Shown piece after piece: positions 17,290 through 26,743 of a stretch of 64,000 nt of DNA. The stretch is from Pseudoduganella guangdongensis (lineage in GTDB: Bacteria; Pseudomonadota; Gammaproteobacteria; Burkholderiales; Burkholderiaceae_D), in the NCBI RefSeq assembly GCF_009857475.1, contig NZ_WWCJ01000006.1, positions 248,001 through 312,000 of the forward strand, given 5' to 3'. Under the pieces are notes generated by a model, which worked only from the letters and a program-made list of their open reading frames with translations, made no database searches and was not told the DNA's origin. A program made the translations under genes and the position numbers. Numbering within the stretch: the stretch's first letter is position 1; every line of letters begins with the position of its first letter.

Positions 17290-18332
17290 CGGCGGCCGCA
17301 CATGCTGCCGCCTTGCCCGCCCGGCGGGCGTGGCTGGCGCCGGCGGCTTTGCTGGCAATGCTGCTGGCCATTGCCGCAGTGGCGGCGGTGACGTTTGGCG
17401 CAGTGCCGGTGGTGCTGGACGACTGGCTGGCACTGACGTCGGGCGGCGAGCTGACCGGCGGCAGCTATGTGCTGTGGCATATCCGCCTGCCGCGCGCGCT
17501 GTTCGCCATCCTGGTCGGCGTGGCGCTGGCCATGTCGGGCGCGCTGACGCAAGGGCTGTTCCGCAACCCGCTGGCCGACCCCACCCTGCTCGGCGTGAGC
17601 AGCGGCGCCACCTGCGCCGCCGCGCTGACCATCGTGGTGCTGGCCAACCTGGCCTTGCCGCCATCGCTGCGCCTTTGGCTGCTGCCGCTGATGGCGATGC
17701 TGGGCGCCTTCACCGTCTGCATGGCGCTCGATCGCGGCGCACGCTGGCTGACGCCAGGCTCCATTACCGGCCTGCTGCTGGCCGGCATGGCCTTCAACGC
17801 AATCGCCATGGCGATCGTCGGCCTGTGCACCTACCTGGCCAATGATGAACAGTTGCGCAGCCTGTCCTTCTGGACCCTGGGTTCGCTGGCCGGCGGCGGC
17901 TGGATGCAATGCGGCATCCTGGCCGTGGTGGTGGCGCTCGCGTTGTGGCGCGTCAACCGCCTGGCACGCACGCTGAACGCCCTGGCGCTGGGCGAAGCGG
18001 CTGCCGCCCATGTCGGCGTGAATGTCGCTTCGCTGCGCACGCAGCTGGTGCTGATGGTGGCGCTGCTGACCGGCGTGGCCGTGGCCTGGAGTGGCTTGAT
18101 CAGTTTTATCGGCCTGGTGGCGCCGCACATCGTGCGCAGCTGGCAGGGCGCCGACCAGCGCGTGCTGGTGCCGTTGTCCGGCCTGTTGGGTGCGCTGCTG
18201 ATGCTGGTGGCCGACACCATTGCGCGCACCGCGATGATCCCGGCCGAAGCGCCGGTGGGCATTTTTACCGCGCTGCTCGGCGCGCCGGTTTTCCTGGCCA
18301 TGCTGCGCAGTGCGCGCGGCCGCCTGGCCTGA
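17286..18332 (+). CDS. hmuU: Haem ABC transporter permease
   Basis: A 348-residue FecCD-family permease with nine to ten hydrophobic segments. It carries the family motifs LVGVALAMSGALTQGLFRNP (near residue 78) and FIGLVAPHIVRSW (near 274). Start overlaps the hmuT stop (ATGA). It forms the membrane channel of the haem importer with HmuV. Confidence 0.94.
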   Translation: MTAAAHAAALPARRAWLAPAALLAMLLAIAAVAAVTFGAVPVVLDDWLALTSGGELTGGSYVLWHIRLPRALFAILVGVALAMSGALTQGLFRNPLADPTLLGVSSGATCAAALTIVVLANLALPPSLRLWLLPLMAMLGAFTVCMALDRGARWLTPGSITGLLLAGMAFNAIAMAIVGLCTYLANDEQLRSLSFWTLGSLAGGGWMQCGILAVVVALALWRVNRLARTLNALALGEAAAAHVGVNVASLRTQLVLMVALLTGVAVAWSGLISFIGLVAPHIVRSWQGADQRVLVPLSGLLGALLMLVADTIARTAMIPAEAPVGIFTALLGAPVFLAMLRSARGRLA

Positions 18333-18344
18333 ACGGGAGCAAGC

Positions 18345-19160
18345 ATGCATCAAATCCTTCCCCCTCCCCTGCTGCAGCTCGATGGCGCCACGGCGCGCCT
18401 GGGCGCCAAGCACTTCGGCCCCTTCAACCTGTCGCTGCGCGCGGGCGAGCGCATTGCGGTGCTGGGCCCGTCCGGCGCCGGCAAATCAACTTTGCTGCGC
18501 ATGATGACAGGCGAGCTGCCCTGCGCTCAGGGCACCGTCAGCTTTGAGCAGCAGGACCTGCGCCGCTGGCCAAAAGCCGCGCTGGCGCGCCGCCGCGCGG
18601 TGCTGCCGCAAGGCTCGGACGTGGCGTACGGCCTGCTGGTGGAGCTGGTGATCGGCCTGGGCCGCGTGGCACTGGCCAGCGACCCGCAGGGCGAGCGCAT
18701 CGTGCGCGAAGCGGCCACCCTGGCGCGCGCCGGCCACCTGCTGGGCCGCACTTACGACACTCTGTCCGGCGGCGAACAGGCGCGCGTGCAACTGGCGCGC
18801 ATCTTCGCCCAGTTGTGGGACGCCGAGGCCGGACTGGTGCTGGTGGACGAGCCGCTGGCCGCGCTCGACCCGGGCCTGCAGTTCGACCTGCTGGAGAGTA
18901 TGGACGCCTTTGCCGCGCAGCGCGGGCATGCCGTGCTCGCCATCCTGCATGACATCAACCATGCCATGCTGGCTTTCGACCGCCTGCTGCTGGTGGCCGA
19001 CGGCCAGTTGGTGGGTGACTTAGCGGCCGACGTTGGCGCCTTGCCGGCGCTGGAGGCGCTGTACGGCATTGGCCTGGGCAGCGCCTTGAACGACGCCGGC
19101 GACCTGGTGGTCACGCCGCGGCGTACCGTGCCGCGCACGGCGGCGCGCCTGCAGGCATGA
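18345..19160 (+). CDS. hmuV: Haem ABC transporter ATP-binding protein
   Basis: A 271-residue ABC ATPase. Walker A GPSGAGKST is near residues 41-49, the signature LSGGEQARVQLARI near 139, Walker B AGLVLVDEPLAALD near 163 and the switch histidine in ILHDINHA near 205. It lies 12 bases after hmuU and overlaps tonB by four, so HmuTUV is a complete importer. Confidence 0.94.
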   Translation: MHQILPPPLLQLDGATARLGAKHFGPFNLSLRAGERIAVLGPSGAGKSTLLRMMTGELPCAQGTVSFEQQDLRRWPKAALARRRAVLPQGSDVAYGLLVELVIGLGRVALASDPQGERIVREAATLARAGHLLGRTYDTLSGGEQARVQLARIFAQLWDAEAGLVLVDEPLAALDPGLQFDLLESMDAFAAQRGHAVLAILHDINHAMLAFDRLLLVADGQLVGDLAADVGALPALEALYGIGLGSALNDAGDLVVTPRRTVPRTAARLQA

Positions 19161-19837
19161 ACTTCCCGGGACGCCGCCACCCGGCTGCCGCAGCGCTTTG
19201 CGTGTTGCTGCACGCGGCATTGCTGCTGGCCTTCCTGCAGCAGAAGCCACGCGGCCACGCTGCGCAGCAGGAGGTAACAGCCATCATGCTGGTGCTGCCG
19301 GCCGTGGCGCGCCAGGCGCATGCGCGGCCGCCCAAGCCCGAGGCGCGGCGCGCCAAAGCGCTGCCGGCGCCGGCCGCCAACCCAGCGCCGCTGTTGGCGC
19401 GCACCGCAGTAGCGGCGACTGCGGCGCCGGCCGCGCAGGCCGCACCGGACCTGCCGCCCGCAACGGCGGCAGATGCTGGCGCGCAGGCACCAGCCGCGCC
19501 GCAGCTTCCGCTGCAAGCTGCCGTGGCGGCGGCACCGGTCGCAAAACCGGAACCCGCTCCGGTGCAGATGGCACGCCCCGACCACGCCCACAGCCCGCAA
19601 CCGGAATACCCGATGGCGCTGCGCGAGCTGGGCGTGCAAGGCACCGTGCTGCTGCGGGTCTGGGTCGAGCCCGATGGCCGCCCCGGCGACATCCGGCTGG
19701 CGCGCAGCAGCGGCCAGCGCCTGTTTGACGACGCCGCCCTGCGCGCCGTGCGCAGTTGGCGCTTCCTGCCGGCGCGGGCCGGCGAGCAGGCCATTGCCAG
19801 CTGGGTGGAATTCCCGATTCGTTTTAACCTCATCTGA
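19157..19837 (+). CDS. tonB: Energy transducer TonB of the haem operon
   Basis: A 226-residue TonB-like protein: one N-terminal membrane anchor (residues 10-27), an Ala/Pro-rich periplasmic spacer (about 40-140), and the TonB C-terminal domain with PEYPMALRELGVQGTVLL and SWRFLPAR. It would energise the receptor encoded at the start of the operon using the proton gradient. ExbB and ExbD are not present in the window, so they must be shared with another locus. Confidence 0.9.
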   Translation: MNFPGRRHPAAAALCVLLHAALLLAFLQQKPRGHAAQQEVTAIMLVLPAVARQAHARPPKPEARRAKALPAPAANPAPLLARTAVAATAAPAAQAAPDLPPATAADAGAQAPAAPQLPLQAAVAAAPVAKPEPAPVQMARPDHAHSPQPEYPMALRELGVQGTVLLRVWVEPDGRPGDIRLARSSGQRLFDDAALRAVRSWRFLPARAGEQAIASWVEFPIRFNLI

Positions 19838-19856
19838 CTGAAAGCACCCCGACTTT

Positions 19857-20642
19857 ATGAACCGTTCGCTTCCACTCCTGTTCCCCCTGCTCCTGCTGGC
19901 CGGCTGCGCCGCAACCGGCTCGCAGCCGCCGGCCGCGCCGGCGGTGTACCTGCTGGGCGAAGTCCACGACAATCCTGCAGGCCATGAGCGCCGCCTGTCC
20001 TTCATCCGCAGCAAGGTGGAAGCAGGCTGGCGTCCGGCGATCGCCATGGAGCAGTTCGACCGCGAGCACCAGCAGGCGCTGGACGGCGCCTTGGCCAGCT
20101 GCAAGGATGCTGATTGTGTGATCAAGGCGGCTTCGGGCAATGCGCGCTGGGAATGGACGCTGTACAAGCCGGTGATTGAACTGGCGCTGGAATACAAGCT
20201 GCCGCTGCTGGCGGCGAACCTGTCGCGCGCGGACGCGGGCAAGGTGATGCGCGATGGCTTTGCGGCGGCGCTGGATGGCGCGACTATCCAGTCCTACCGT
20301 TTGGACCAGCCGTTGCCGGCTGCGCTGGTCAGCGGGCAGGTGCAGGCGATCAAGGATGGGCATTGCAATATGCTGCCGGAGGCGATGGCGCCGGGCATGG
20401 TGCGGGCGCAGGTGGCGCGGGATGTGGTGATGGCGCAAGTGGTGTCAGCGCACGCCCAGCGCGGCGCGGTGCTGCTGGCGGGGAATGGACACGTGCGGAA
20501 TGATGTCGGCGTGCCGCAGTGGCTTAGGGTGAAGGCGGTGAGTATCGGATATACCGAGGCGGCTGCCGGGCAGTACGATCGGAACGAGGTGGTGGCGGCG
20601 CATGCGCGGCCGGATCAGTGCGCGCAGTTTCAGGCGCGCTGA
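19857..20642 (+). CDS. ChaN-like haem-associated lipoprotein
   Basis: A 261-residue lipoprotein (lipobox LLAGC, Cys17) of the ChaN/DUF399 family. Conserved blocks YLLGEVHDNPAGHERR, AMEQFDREHQ and LLAGNGHVRNDVGVP are all present. The Campylobacter homologue binds two cofacial haems, and the position at the end of a haem operon supports a haem-handling role here. It is 19 bases after tonB and converges with chpA. Confidence 0.88.
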   Translation: MNRSLPLLFPLLLLAGCAATGSQPPAAPAVYLLGEVHDNPAGHERRLSFIRSKVEAGWRPAIAMEQFDREHQQALDGALASCKDADCVIKAASGNARWEWTLYKPVIELALEYKLPLLAANLSRADAGKVMRDGFAAALDGATIQSYRLDQPLPAALVSGQVQAIKDGHCNMLPEAMAPGMVRAQVARDVVMAQVVSAHAQRGAVLLAGNGHVRNDVGVPQWLRVKAVSIGYTEAAAGQYDRNEVVAAHARPDQCAQFQAR

Positions 20643-20651
20643 GGAACCAGG

Positions 20652-20704
20652 AAACCGGAGAACCAAGGTACGCCCCTAAGGGTCGGAACCTGGTTCTCCG
20701 GTTT
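20652..20704. terminator. Bidirectional hairpin between chaN-like gene and chpA
   Basis: A perfect 14-bp inverted repeat (AAACCGGAGAACCA at 20652-20665; complement at 20691-20704) with a 25-base loop that contains the smaller palindrome CCCCTAAGGG. It fills the 80-base gap between two convergent genes. There is no long T-run, but the stem ends in GGTTTT on the plus strand and the outer flanks resemble the other intergenic palindromes in this window. Confidence 0.6.
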
Positions 20705-20722
20705 TACCGGTTTCACTTAACT

Positions 20723-23700
20723 CTAGCGGTTTTGCGGCAGCAAGCCGGCGATCGCGCCGAGCAGGATGTCTTCCTGGAACGGTTTGCCGAAGTAGGCGTT
20801 CACCCCCAGCTGCAGCGCATAGTTGCGGTGCTTGTCCGCCGAACGCGACGTGATCATGATGATCGGAATCTCGCGCGTCGCCTCATCGCCGCGCACATTG
20901 CGCGTCAAGTCGAAGCCGTCCATGCGCGGCATCTCAATATCCACCAGCATCAGCTCCGGCAGGCGATCCTGCATCTGCTCCAGCGCATCCACGCCGTCCT
21001 TCGCCAGCATCACGTGGTAGCCCTCGCGCTCCAGCAAGCGCTGGGTCACTTTGCGCACGGTCAGCGAATCGTCCACCACCATCACCGTGCCATGGGCACG
21101 GGTCGGGGCAGCCGGCTCGGCACCTGCCGCGCCACCCGCCGGCGCCGGGGCCGGCGTCGCGGCGGTGCGCGGCGCCAGTTCAGGATGCTGCGCCACATGC
21201 AGCTGCAACGCCACCGGATTCAGGATCAACACGATCTCGCCCGAACCCAGCACGGTTGCGCCGGCGATGCCCGGCATGCGTGACAGCTGCGGGCCGATGT
21301 TCTTGATCACCACCTCGCGGTTGCCGACGATTTCGTCGACATGCAGCGCGACGCGGTCGGAACCGTTACGCAGCATCATGACCGGCGAGGAGCGTTGCAG
21401 CAGCGGACGCGCTTCGCCGTCGCCGAGCAGGGTTGCCAGGTAGCGCAGCGCAATGTGCTGGCCGTGATGTACCACGGCGCCCTTGGAAGTCGCCTCCGCC
21501 AGCGCGCCCTCTTTCATCTGCAGCACCTGCTCCACCATCAGCGCCGGCACCGCGAAGGTGCGGCCGCCGGCGGCGATCAGCACCACCTGGGTGACGGCCA
21601 GCGTCAGCGGCAGGCGGATGGTGAAGCGCGTGCCCTTGCCAGGGTCGCTGAAGGTTTCCACGCGTCCGCCCAGGGCTTGCGCCTCGGACAGCACGATGTC
21701 CATGCCGACGCCACGGCCGGCCAGTTCGGTCAACGTGTCGGCGGTGGAGAAGCCGGGCTGGAAGATCAGGTTGGCCGCTTCGGCGTCGCTCACTTCCTGG
21801 GTTTCGCCAATCAGGCCGACGCTGCGCGCCTTGCTGCGGATGCGGTCCAGGTCGAGGCCGGCGCCGTCGTCGCTGAACTCCAGCACCACTTCGTTACCTT
21901 GCTGGCTCACTTGCACCAGCAGTTCGCCGGTTTCGCCCTTGCCATGCTCGACGCGGCGTTCGCGTTGTTCGATGCCGTGCACGATGGCGTTGCGCAGCAG
22001 GTGTTCGAACGGCGCGGCCATGCGTTCCAGCACGCTGCGGTCCATTTCCACACCGCCGCCACGAATGTCGAGGTTGACGCGCTTGTCGGTTTCTTTCGCA
22101 CCCTGGCGCGCGACACGGAACAGTCGCTCGGAGATGCTGTTGAACGGCACCATGCGCACGCGCATCAGGTCGCGCTGCAGGTCGCGCGTCATTCGGGCTT
22201 GCTGGCCCAGGTCGCCGGAGGCGCTGTCGATGGAGCGGATCAGGCCTTCGTGGAAGGAGGCCACGTCGTTCACCGATTCGGCCATCATGCGGGTCAGTTC
22301 CTGCAGGCGGGTGAAGCGGTCGAACTCCAGCGGGTCGAATTCGCGTTCGCCGGCGATCGACATGCGGGAGGCGATCTGCGATTCGGCTTGCATTTCGACT
22401 TCGCGCAGCTGGCGGCGCAGGCGGTTCAAGTTTTCGTTGAAGTCGGAGACTGCGGTGCGCAGGGACCCTACTTCGTTTTCCAGGCGCGAGCGGGTGATCG
22501 ACACTTCACCGGCCTGGTTCACCAGGCGGTCGAGGATGTCGGCGCGTACGCGCACCAGCGGCGATTTGGCGGCGCTGTCGGCGTCGTCTTTCGCTGCCGC
22601 CAGCGGCTTGGAGGCCAGGCGCGCGGCCAGGGCGGCCAGCGATGGCGTGGCGGCTGCGGCGCTGTCGGCTGCCTGCGGGGCTGGCTCGCCAGCCTGTTCG
22701 GCGGCGGCGGCGGCCTGGGCGGCGGCCATCGCGGCGGCGTAGGCTTCCGGGTTTTGCAGTTGTTCGAACAGCAGCAGGGCGTGGTCGTAGTGCGCCATCA
22801 ACTCGTCGAACGAGTGCTGGGAGGCGCTGCCCGCATGCACCATGTTTTCGATGTGCGTTTCGATTTCGTGGGCGTGCTGGCCAAGGCGCATTGCGCCGGC
22901 CATCCGTGCACTGCCTTTTACTGTGTGCAGCACGCGCTGCAGGCTGTGGGCGTGGCTGAAATCGGTCGGCTTGGCGTGCCAGGCGCGCAGGGTTTCGCCA
23001 ATCTGCGGCAGCAGGTCGGCGCCTTCTTCCAGGAAGACCGGCAGCAGGTCGGGGTCCAGCTCGTCGTGCAGGTCGGTCTGGCTGGCGCCCAGCAGGTGCG
23101 GGCTTTCTTCCAGCTCGACGACCTGCACTTCGCTTGGGGCGGCGTGGTCGAGGTCGACCGCGTCGTCGATCGCTTCGCCTGCGGCGGCTGCGGTGGCGTC
23201 GATGGCGTCGATCTCCATCGCTGCTTCGGCGGTCGCGGCGTCTTCCTCGGCTTGCAGGGCGCTTGCTTCGGCGTTGTCGGCCTGGTCGGCAGCGTCCACC
23301 GTTTCGGTGATGGTCTCTTCGGCGTCGTTGGCGGGGGCTGCGACGGCAGCGGAATCGGCATCGGCAGGCGCAGAGGCGGCTTCGGCGGCGGCTTCGGCGG
23401 TGCTGTCGACGGGCGGCACGAGGTGCAGCGCTTCGGCTTCGGGGGCGGCTTGTTGCAGCGCGGGCGCGTCGAAGGCGTCGTCAAAGGCGGCGTCGAACAG
23501 GTTGTCGATGTTCGCGTCCTGGGTGACGACTTCCTGCTTCGGCTTTTCCACGCGTTCCGGGGCTGGCGGCGGGTCGGCCAGCAGGCTGTGGTAGGTGTCG
23601 CTGAACAGGGCGTCCAGGCGCTCTTCCAGCACCTCCGTTGCCGGTTCGCCGACGATGCTGTCAAGGCGCGCGTCCAGCGCGTGGCCGGCTTCCGGCGGGT

Positions 23701-26700
23701 GCGCGAGGGTGTCGCGCAGCTTGTGCAGGGCGTCGATCAGCTCCGGTTGCTCGGGCGGCAGTTCGCCGGTGGCGAAGCTTTGCAGCATCTGCCGGATGCG
23801 TTCAATGGCGAAGTCGAACAGGTCGTGCTGGGCCTCGTCCAGGTGCGGGGCCGGGGCTTGCAGTTGCTGCAGCGTGGTCTCGAGCGCGTAGGACAGCTCG
23901 CGCAGCGGCTTGAAGCCGACCGTGCCGGAGGTGCCGGTCAGGGTGTGCACGGCATGCAGCGCTTCGGCATTGACCGGGCGCTGTTCGTGGCGCCATTCGC
24001 CGAAATCGCGCGAGAGCAGGCGTACCAGCTCGTCGGTTTCGGCCATGTAGATGTTGTACAGCGGCAGCGGGATCGCCAGGCGGCCCACGAATTTCATGTT
24101 GTCGTCCGCTGGCGGGGCGGGCGGGGTCGGCGCGGTGGCGCTAGGGAATTCGATGACGTTTGTTGGGCGCGTTGCGGGCGCTGCCTCTTCCTCGGGCTGC
24201 GCTGGCAGGGCGTCGAGGGTTAGTTCTTCAAGGATGAATGCGGCGGCGCCGGTCTCGGCGTCGGCGGCGGATGGCGCGGCATCGTCGGCGGCGTCGGTCT
24301 CTGCGACGGCGTCGCCGCCGACAGGCTCTCCGGCGTCGGCGTCGGCGTCGGCGGCGGGCGGCTCGGCGCTGGCGGATGGCGCGTCGGCGAAGGCGGCATC
24401 GGCTTCGGCTTCGGCTTCGGCGACAGGAAGTGGCGCGGCGGCTTGCGCGGTGGAGCCGGGATGCTCGAACGCCCCGCCCTCCTGCACGCGCGCGGCGGCG
24501 GCGACGATTGGCGCTTCGCTGCGGGCCGAGTGGCCGGTAGTCGCCAGTTCTTCAACCCATGCCGCCATTTCAGCGCTCGCGTAGTCGAGCAGTGCAAACA
24601 AGGTCTCGTTGCCGGCGCGTTCCTCGGCCAGCCACAGGTTCATCACTTTCTCGATCGCGTGGCCGCCGTCGCCGAAGCGGTTCAGGCCCACCATGCGGCT
24701 GCTGCCCTTCAGCGTGTGGAAGGAACGGCGCAGCATGGTCAGCGTGTCGACGCTGGAAATCTCGCTGTGCGGACGGGCCAGGGTTTCGCCGACAAAGGCC
24801 AGCACTTCCTGCGCCTCGCCGATGAAGATCTCCAGCAGTTCGGCTTCCACCGCCTCGTCGCCGGCGGCGGTGGCCTCCGGCACGGGTGCGGTCAGCACCG
24901 GCTCCGGCGCCGCTTCCGGCTCGGGCAGGGCTTCTTCCAGCACCGGGATCGACTCCGGGCCGGAAATCTTCTTGAACGGCACGGCGCGGAAGGTGCCATG
25001 CTCCGGGTCGAAGGTGAAGCGCTCGCGCGCGCCGGCCGGATTCTGCGCCAGCATGTCGACAAAGAAGCCCAGCGCGCCGACGTTCTGCGCGATCTCGTCC
25101 AGCGCTTTCGCTTCGTGCGCCGGGTCGGCGTTGCCGGCCGCCAGGCGCCCGATCTCGATCCGCACATGGGCCGCCGCGTTCATCGCATCATCCTGGTCCA
25201 GGATGGCGCAGGCGCCGTGCAGCTGGTGCAGCACCTTGTCCAGGTCCGCCAGTTCGGCGCGGTGCGCCGGGTCGGTGTAGTACTCGTCCAGCACCTTCTC
25301 AACCTGGCGCAGGCCGGTCTTCATTTCCAGCGCCAGCGCCACCACGGTGTCGTCCTCGTGCAGCTGGCGCGCCAGGCTGCCCTGCCACTGCGACGCCTCC
25401 GGCACCGCGCCGCCGACCTGCAAGGCCTGCAGGCGCGCCGCGATGGTATCGGCGTGGGCGTTGAAATCATCCGGCAGGTGGCGGATCTGGGCGATGCCGT
25501 GCTCCGCGAACAGCAGCGAAGTGGCCATCTCCAGTCCCAGCGCTTCGCTGCGGCCGGCGCCGGCGACCTTACGCGCCGCCTCCGCCAGTTGGCGCATCAG
25601 CGCCGCCAGCGCGCCCAGGCCCAGCTGGTCGCTGGCTGTCGCCACCCTGGCCAGCGCTTCGCCGAATTCACTCTCCAGCTCCGCGCTGGCGTCCTGGCCT
25701 TCCATGCGCTGCCAGGTCGAACGCGCCTGTGCAATGCCCTCGCGCGCCGTGGCCAGGGCCGCGTCGTCGATGCGGCCGTAGCGGCGTCCTTCGAAATCGT
25801 GCGGCACCATGCCGTCCAGCGCATAGCCGGCGCGCAGCTGGCGCGCCAGCGGCGGCAGGTGGGCCGGGTCGTTGGAGGCGATGAAGAACAGCGCCTCGCG
25901 CAGCACATGGTCCGGCAAGTCCGGCTCGCCGGCCGACAGGCGGCGCAGCTGCAGGTTGATCAGGCCGAACAGTTGTTTGACGTAACGGTTGCTCTCCTGC
26001 TGGCCGCCCACCACCAGCTCGGAGAAGGCCTGCATGGCGCGCCAGAACACGCGCGCCTTTTGCTCGCGCTGCTGGTCCGCCACATCGGTGATGGCCGCCT
26101 GCAGCGCCGCCGCATGGATCGCCTGGCTGGCGGCGTCGCCCGCTTTCAGGTATGGCAGCAGCGCGCGCTCGTAGCGCTGGCGCAGGGCTTTGTAATCAGG
26201 AGGGGCGCTCGGCACGCCCGCCGCCGGCAAGGCCGCCGGCAGCTCCGGCACGTGCGACACGTCCGGGAAGAACAGGTCGGCCGGGTGCACGCGGTCGATG
26301 CCCAGCAAATCCTGCACGTCGCGGAAGAAGGGGAACAGGCGCACCGGCTGGAACGGCGCGCCGGCCAGCAGCTCCTCCAGGAATTCCACCAGTGCCTGGT
26401 ACATATTGGCCAGCAGCTGCACGTGGTCCGGCGTGCACTTCAAGGTGCCGTCGCGCATGCGGTCCAGCACCACTTCGGCCAGCTGCGTGAGCAGCGCGAT
26501 GCCGTCCACGTCCACCATCTGCAGGGCGCCGTGCGCCTGGTGCAGGTGGGACTTGGCGTGCATCAGCGCCGTCGTCTGATCTTCCGGATCGCGCCCGCCG
26601 GCCTCGAACAACGCAGTGCGGGATCGGGCCAGCGCTTCACGGATTTCCCCCATGACCCAGGACAGCGGCCCGGTGTCGTATTGCGGCAAGGCGGTGAAGG

Positions 26701-26719
26701 AAAAATCAGGTTTGCTCAT
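20723..26719 (-). CDS. chpA: ChpA/PilL-type hybrid CheA sensor kinase
   Basis: A 1998-residue histidine kinase of the Pil-Chp twitching chemosensory system. Clear Hpt motifs are HTLKGSSRMVG (near residue 668), HTLTGTSGTVG (near 925, Lys replaced by Thr) and HTVKGSARMAG (near 1266); degenerate Hpt-like helices occur near 56 and 498. Long acidic Ala/Glu linkers (about 750-860 and 1090-1190) separate them. Then come a CheA dimerisation helix pair (about 1390-1470), an HATPase domain with NAIVHGIEQ and GRGVGMDIV (1570-1670), a CheW domain, and a C-terminal receiver (VVDDS near 1881, phospho-Asp in LVDIEMPRMDG near 1926). Last gene of pilGHIJ-chpA; the start is 24 bases after pilJ. Confidence 0.95.
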   Translation of the reverse strand: MSKPDFSFTALPQYDTGPLSWVMGEIREALARSRTALFEAGGRDPEDQTTALMHAKSHLHQAHGALQMVDVDGIALLTQLAEVVLDRMRDGTLKCTPDHVQLLANMYQALVEFLEELLAGAPFQPVRLFPFFRDVQDLLGIDRVHPADLFFPDVSHVPELPAALPAAGVPSAPPDYKALRQRYERALLPYLKAGDAASQAIHAAALQAAITDVADQQREQKARVFWRAMQAFSELVVGGQQESNRYVKQLFGLINLQLRRLSAGEPDLPDHVLREALFFIASNDPAHLPPLARQLRAGYALDGMVPHDFEGRRYGRIDDAALATAREGIAQARSTWQRMEGQDASAELESEFGEALARVATASDQLGLGALAALMRQLAEAARKVAGAGRSEALGLEMATSLLFAEHGIAQIRHLPDDFNAHADTIAARLQALQVGGAVPEASQWQGSLARQLHEDDTVVALALEMKTGLRQVEKVLDEYYTDPAHRAELADLDKVLHQLHGACAILDQDDAMNAAAHVRIEIGRLAAGNADPAHEAKALDEIAQNVGALGFFVDMLAQNPAGARERFTFDPEHGTFRAVPFKKISGPESIPVLEEALPEPEAAPEPVLTAPVPEATAAGDEAVEAELLEIFIGEAQEVLAFVGETLARPHSEISSVDTLTMLRRSFHTLKGSSRMVGLNRFGDGGHAIEKVMNLWLAEERAGNETLFALLDYASAEMAAWVEELATTGHSARSEAPIVAAAARVQEGGAFEHPGSTAQAAAPLPVAEAEAEADAAFADAPSASAEPPAADADADAGEPVGGDAVAETDAADDAAPSAADAETGAAAFILEELTLDALPAQPEEEAAPATRPTNVIEFPSATAPTPPAPPADDNMKFVGRLAIPLPLYNIYMAETDELVRLLSRDFGEWRHEQRPVNAEALHAVHTLTGTSGTVGFKPLRELSYALETTLQQLQAPAPHLDEAQHDLFDFAIERIRQMLQSFATGELPPEQPELIDALHKLRDTLAHPPEAGHALDARLDSIVGEPATEVLEERLDALFSDTYHSLLADPPPAPERVEKPKQEVVTQDANIDNLFDAAFDDAFDAPALQQAAPEAEALHLVPPVDSTAEAAAEAASAPADADSAAVAAPANDAEETITETVDAADQADNAEASALQAEEDAATAEAAMEIDAIDATAAAAGEAIDDAVDLDHAAPSEVQVVELEESPHLLGASQTDLHDELDPDLLPVFLEEGADLLPQIGETLRAWHAKPTDFSHAHSLQRVLHTVKGSARMAGAMRLGQHAHEIETHIENMVHAGSASQHSFDELMAHYDHALLLFEQLQNPEAYAAAMAAAQAAAAAEQAGEPAPQAADSAAAATPSLAALAARLASKPLAAAKDDADSAAKSPLVRVRADILDRLVNQAGEVSITRSRLENEVGSLRTAVSDFNENLNRLRRQLREVEMQAESQIASRMSIAGEREFDPLEFDRFTRLQELTRMMAESVNDVASFHEGLIRSIDSASGDLGQQARMTRDLQRDLMRVRMVPFNSISERLFRVARQGAKETDKRVNLDIRGGGVEMDRSVLERMAAPFEHLLRNAIVHGIEQRERRVEHGKGETGELLVQVSQQGNEVVLEFSDDGAGLDLDRIRSKARSVGLIGETQEVSDAEAANLIFQPGFSTADTLTELAGRGVGMDIVLSEAQALGGRVETFSDPGKGTRFTIRLPLTLAVTQVVLIAAGGRTFAVPALMVEQVLQMKEGALAEATSKGAVVHHGQHIALRYLATLLGDGEARPLLQRSSPVMMLRNGSDRVALHVDEIVGNREVVIKNIGPQLSRMPGIAGATVLGSGEIVLILNPVALQLHVAQHPELAPRTAATPAPAPAGGAAGAEPAAPTRAHGTVMVVDDSLTVRKVTQRLLEREGYHVMLAKDGVDALEQMQDRLPELMLVDIEMPRMDGFDLTRNVRGDEATREIPIIMITSRSADKHRNYALQLGVNAYFGKPFQEDILLGAIAGLLPQNR

Positions 26720-26743
26720 AGATTCAATAATTTAAGCCACAAC

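Noticed and set aside
21341..24223. A 960-codon plus-strand ORF
   Set aside because: It is antisense to chpA; the sequence is low-complexity and mirrors the acidic linkers of the kinase.
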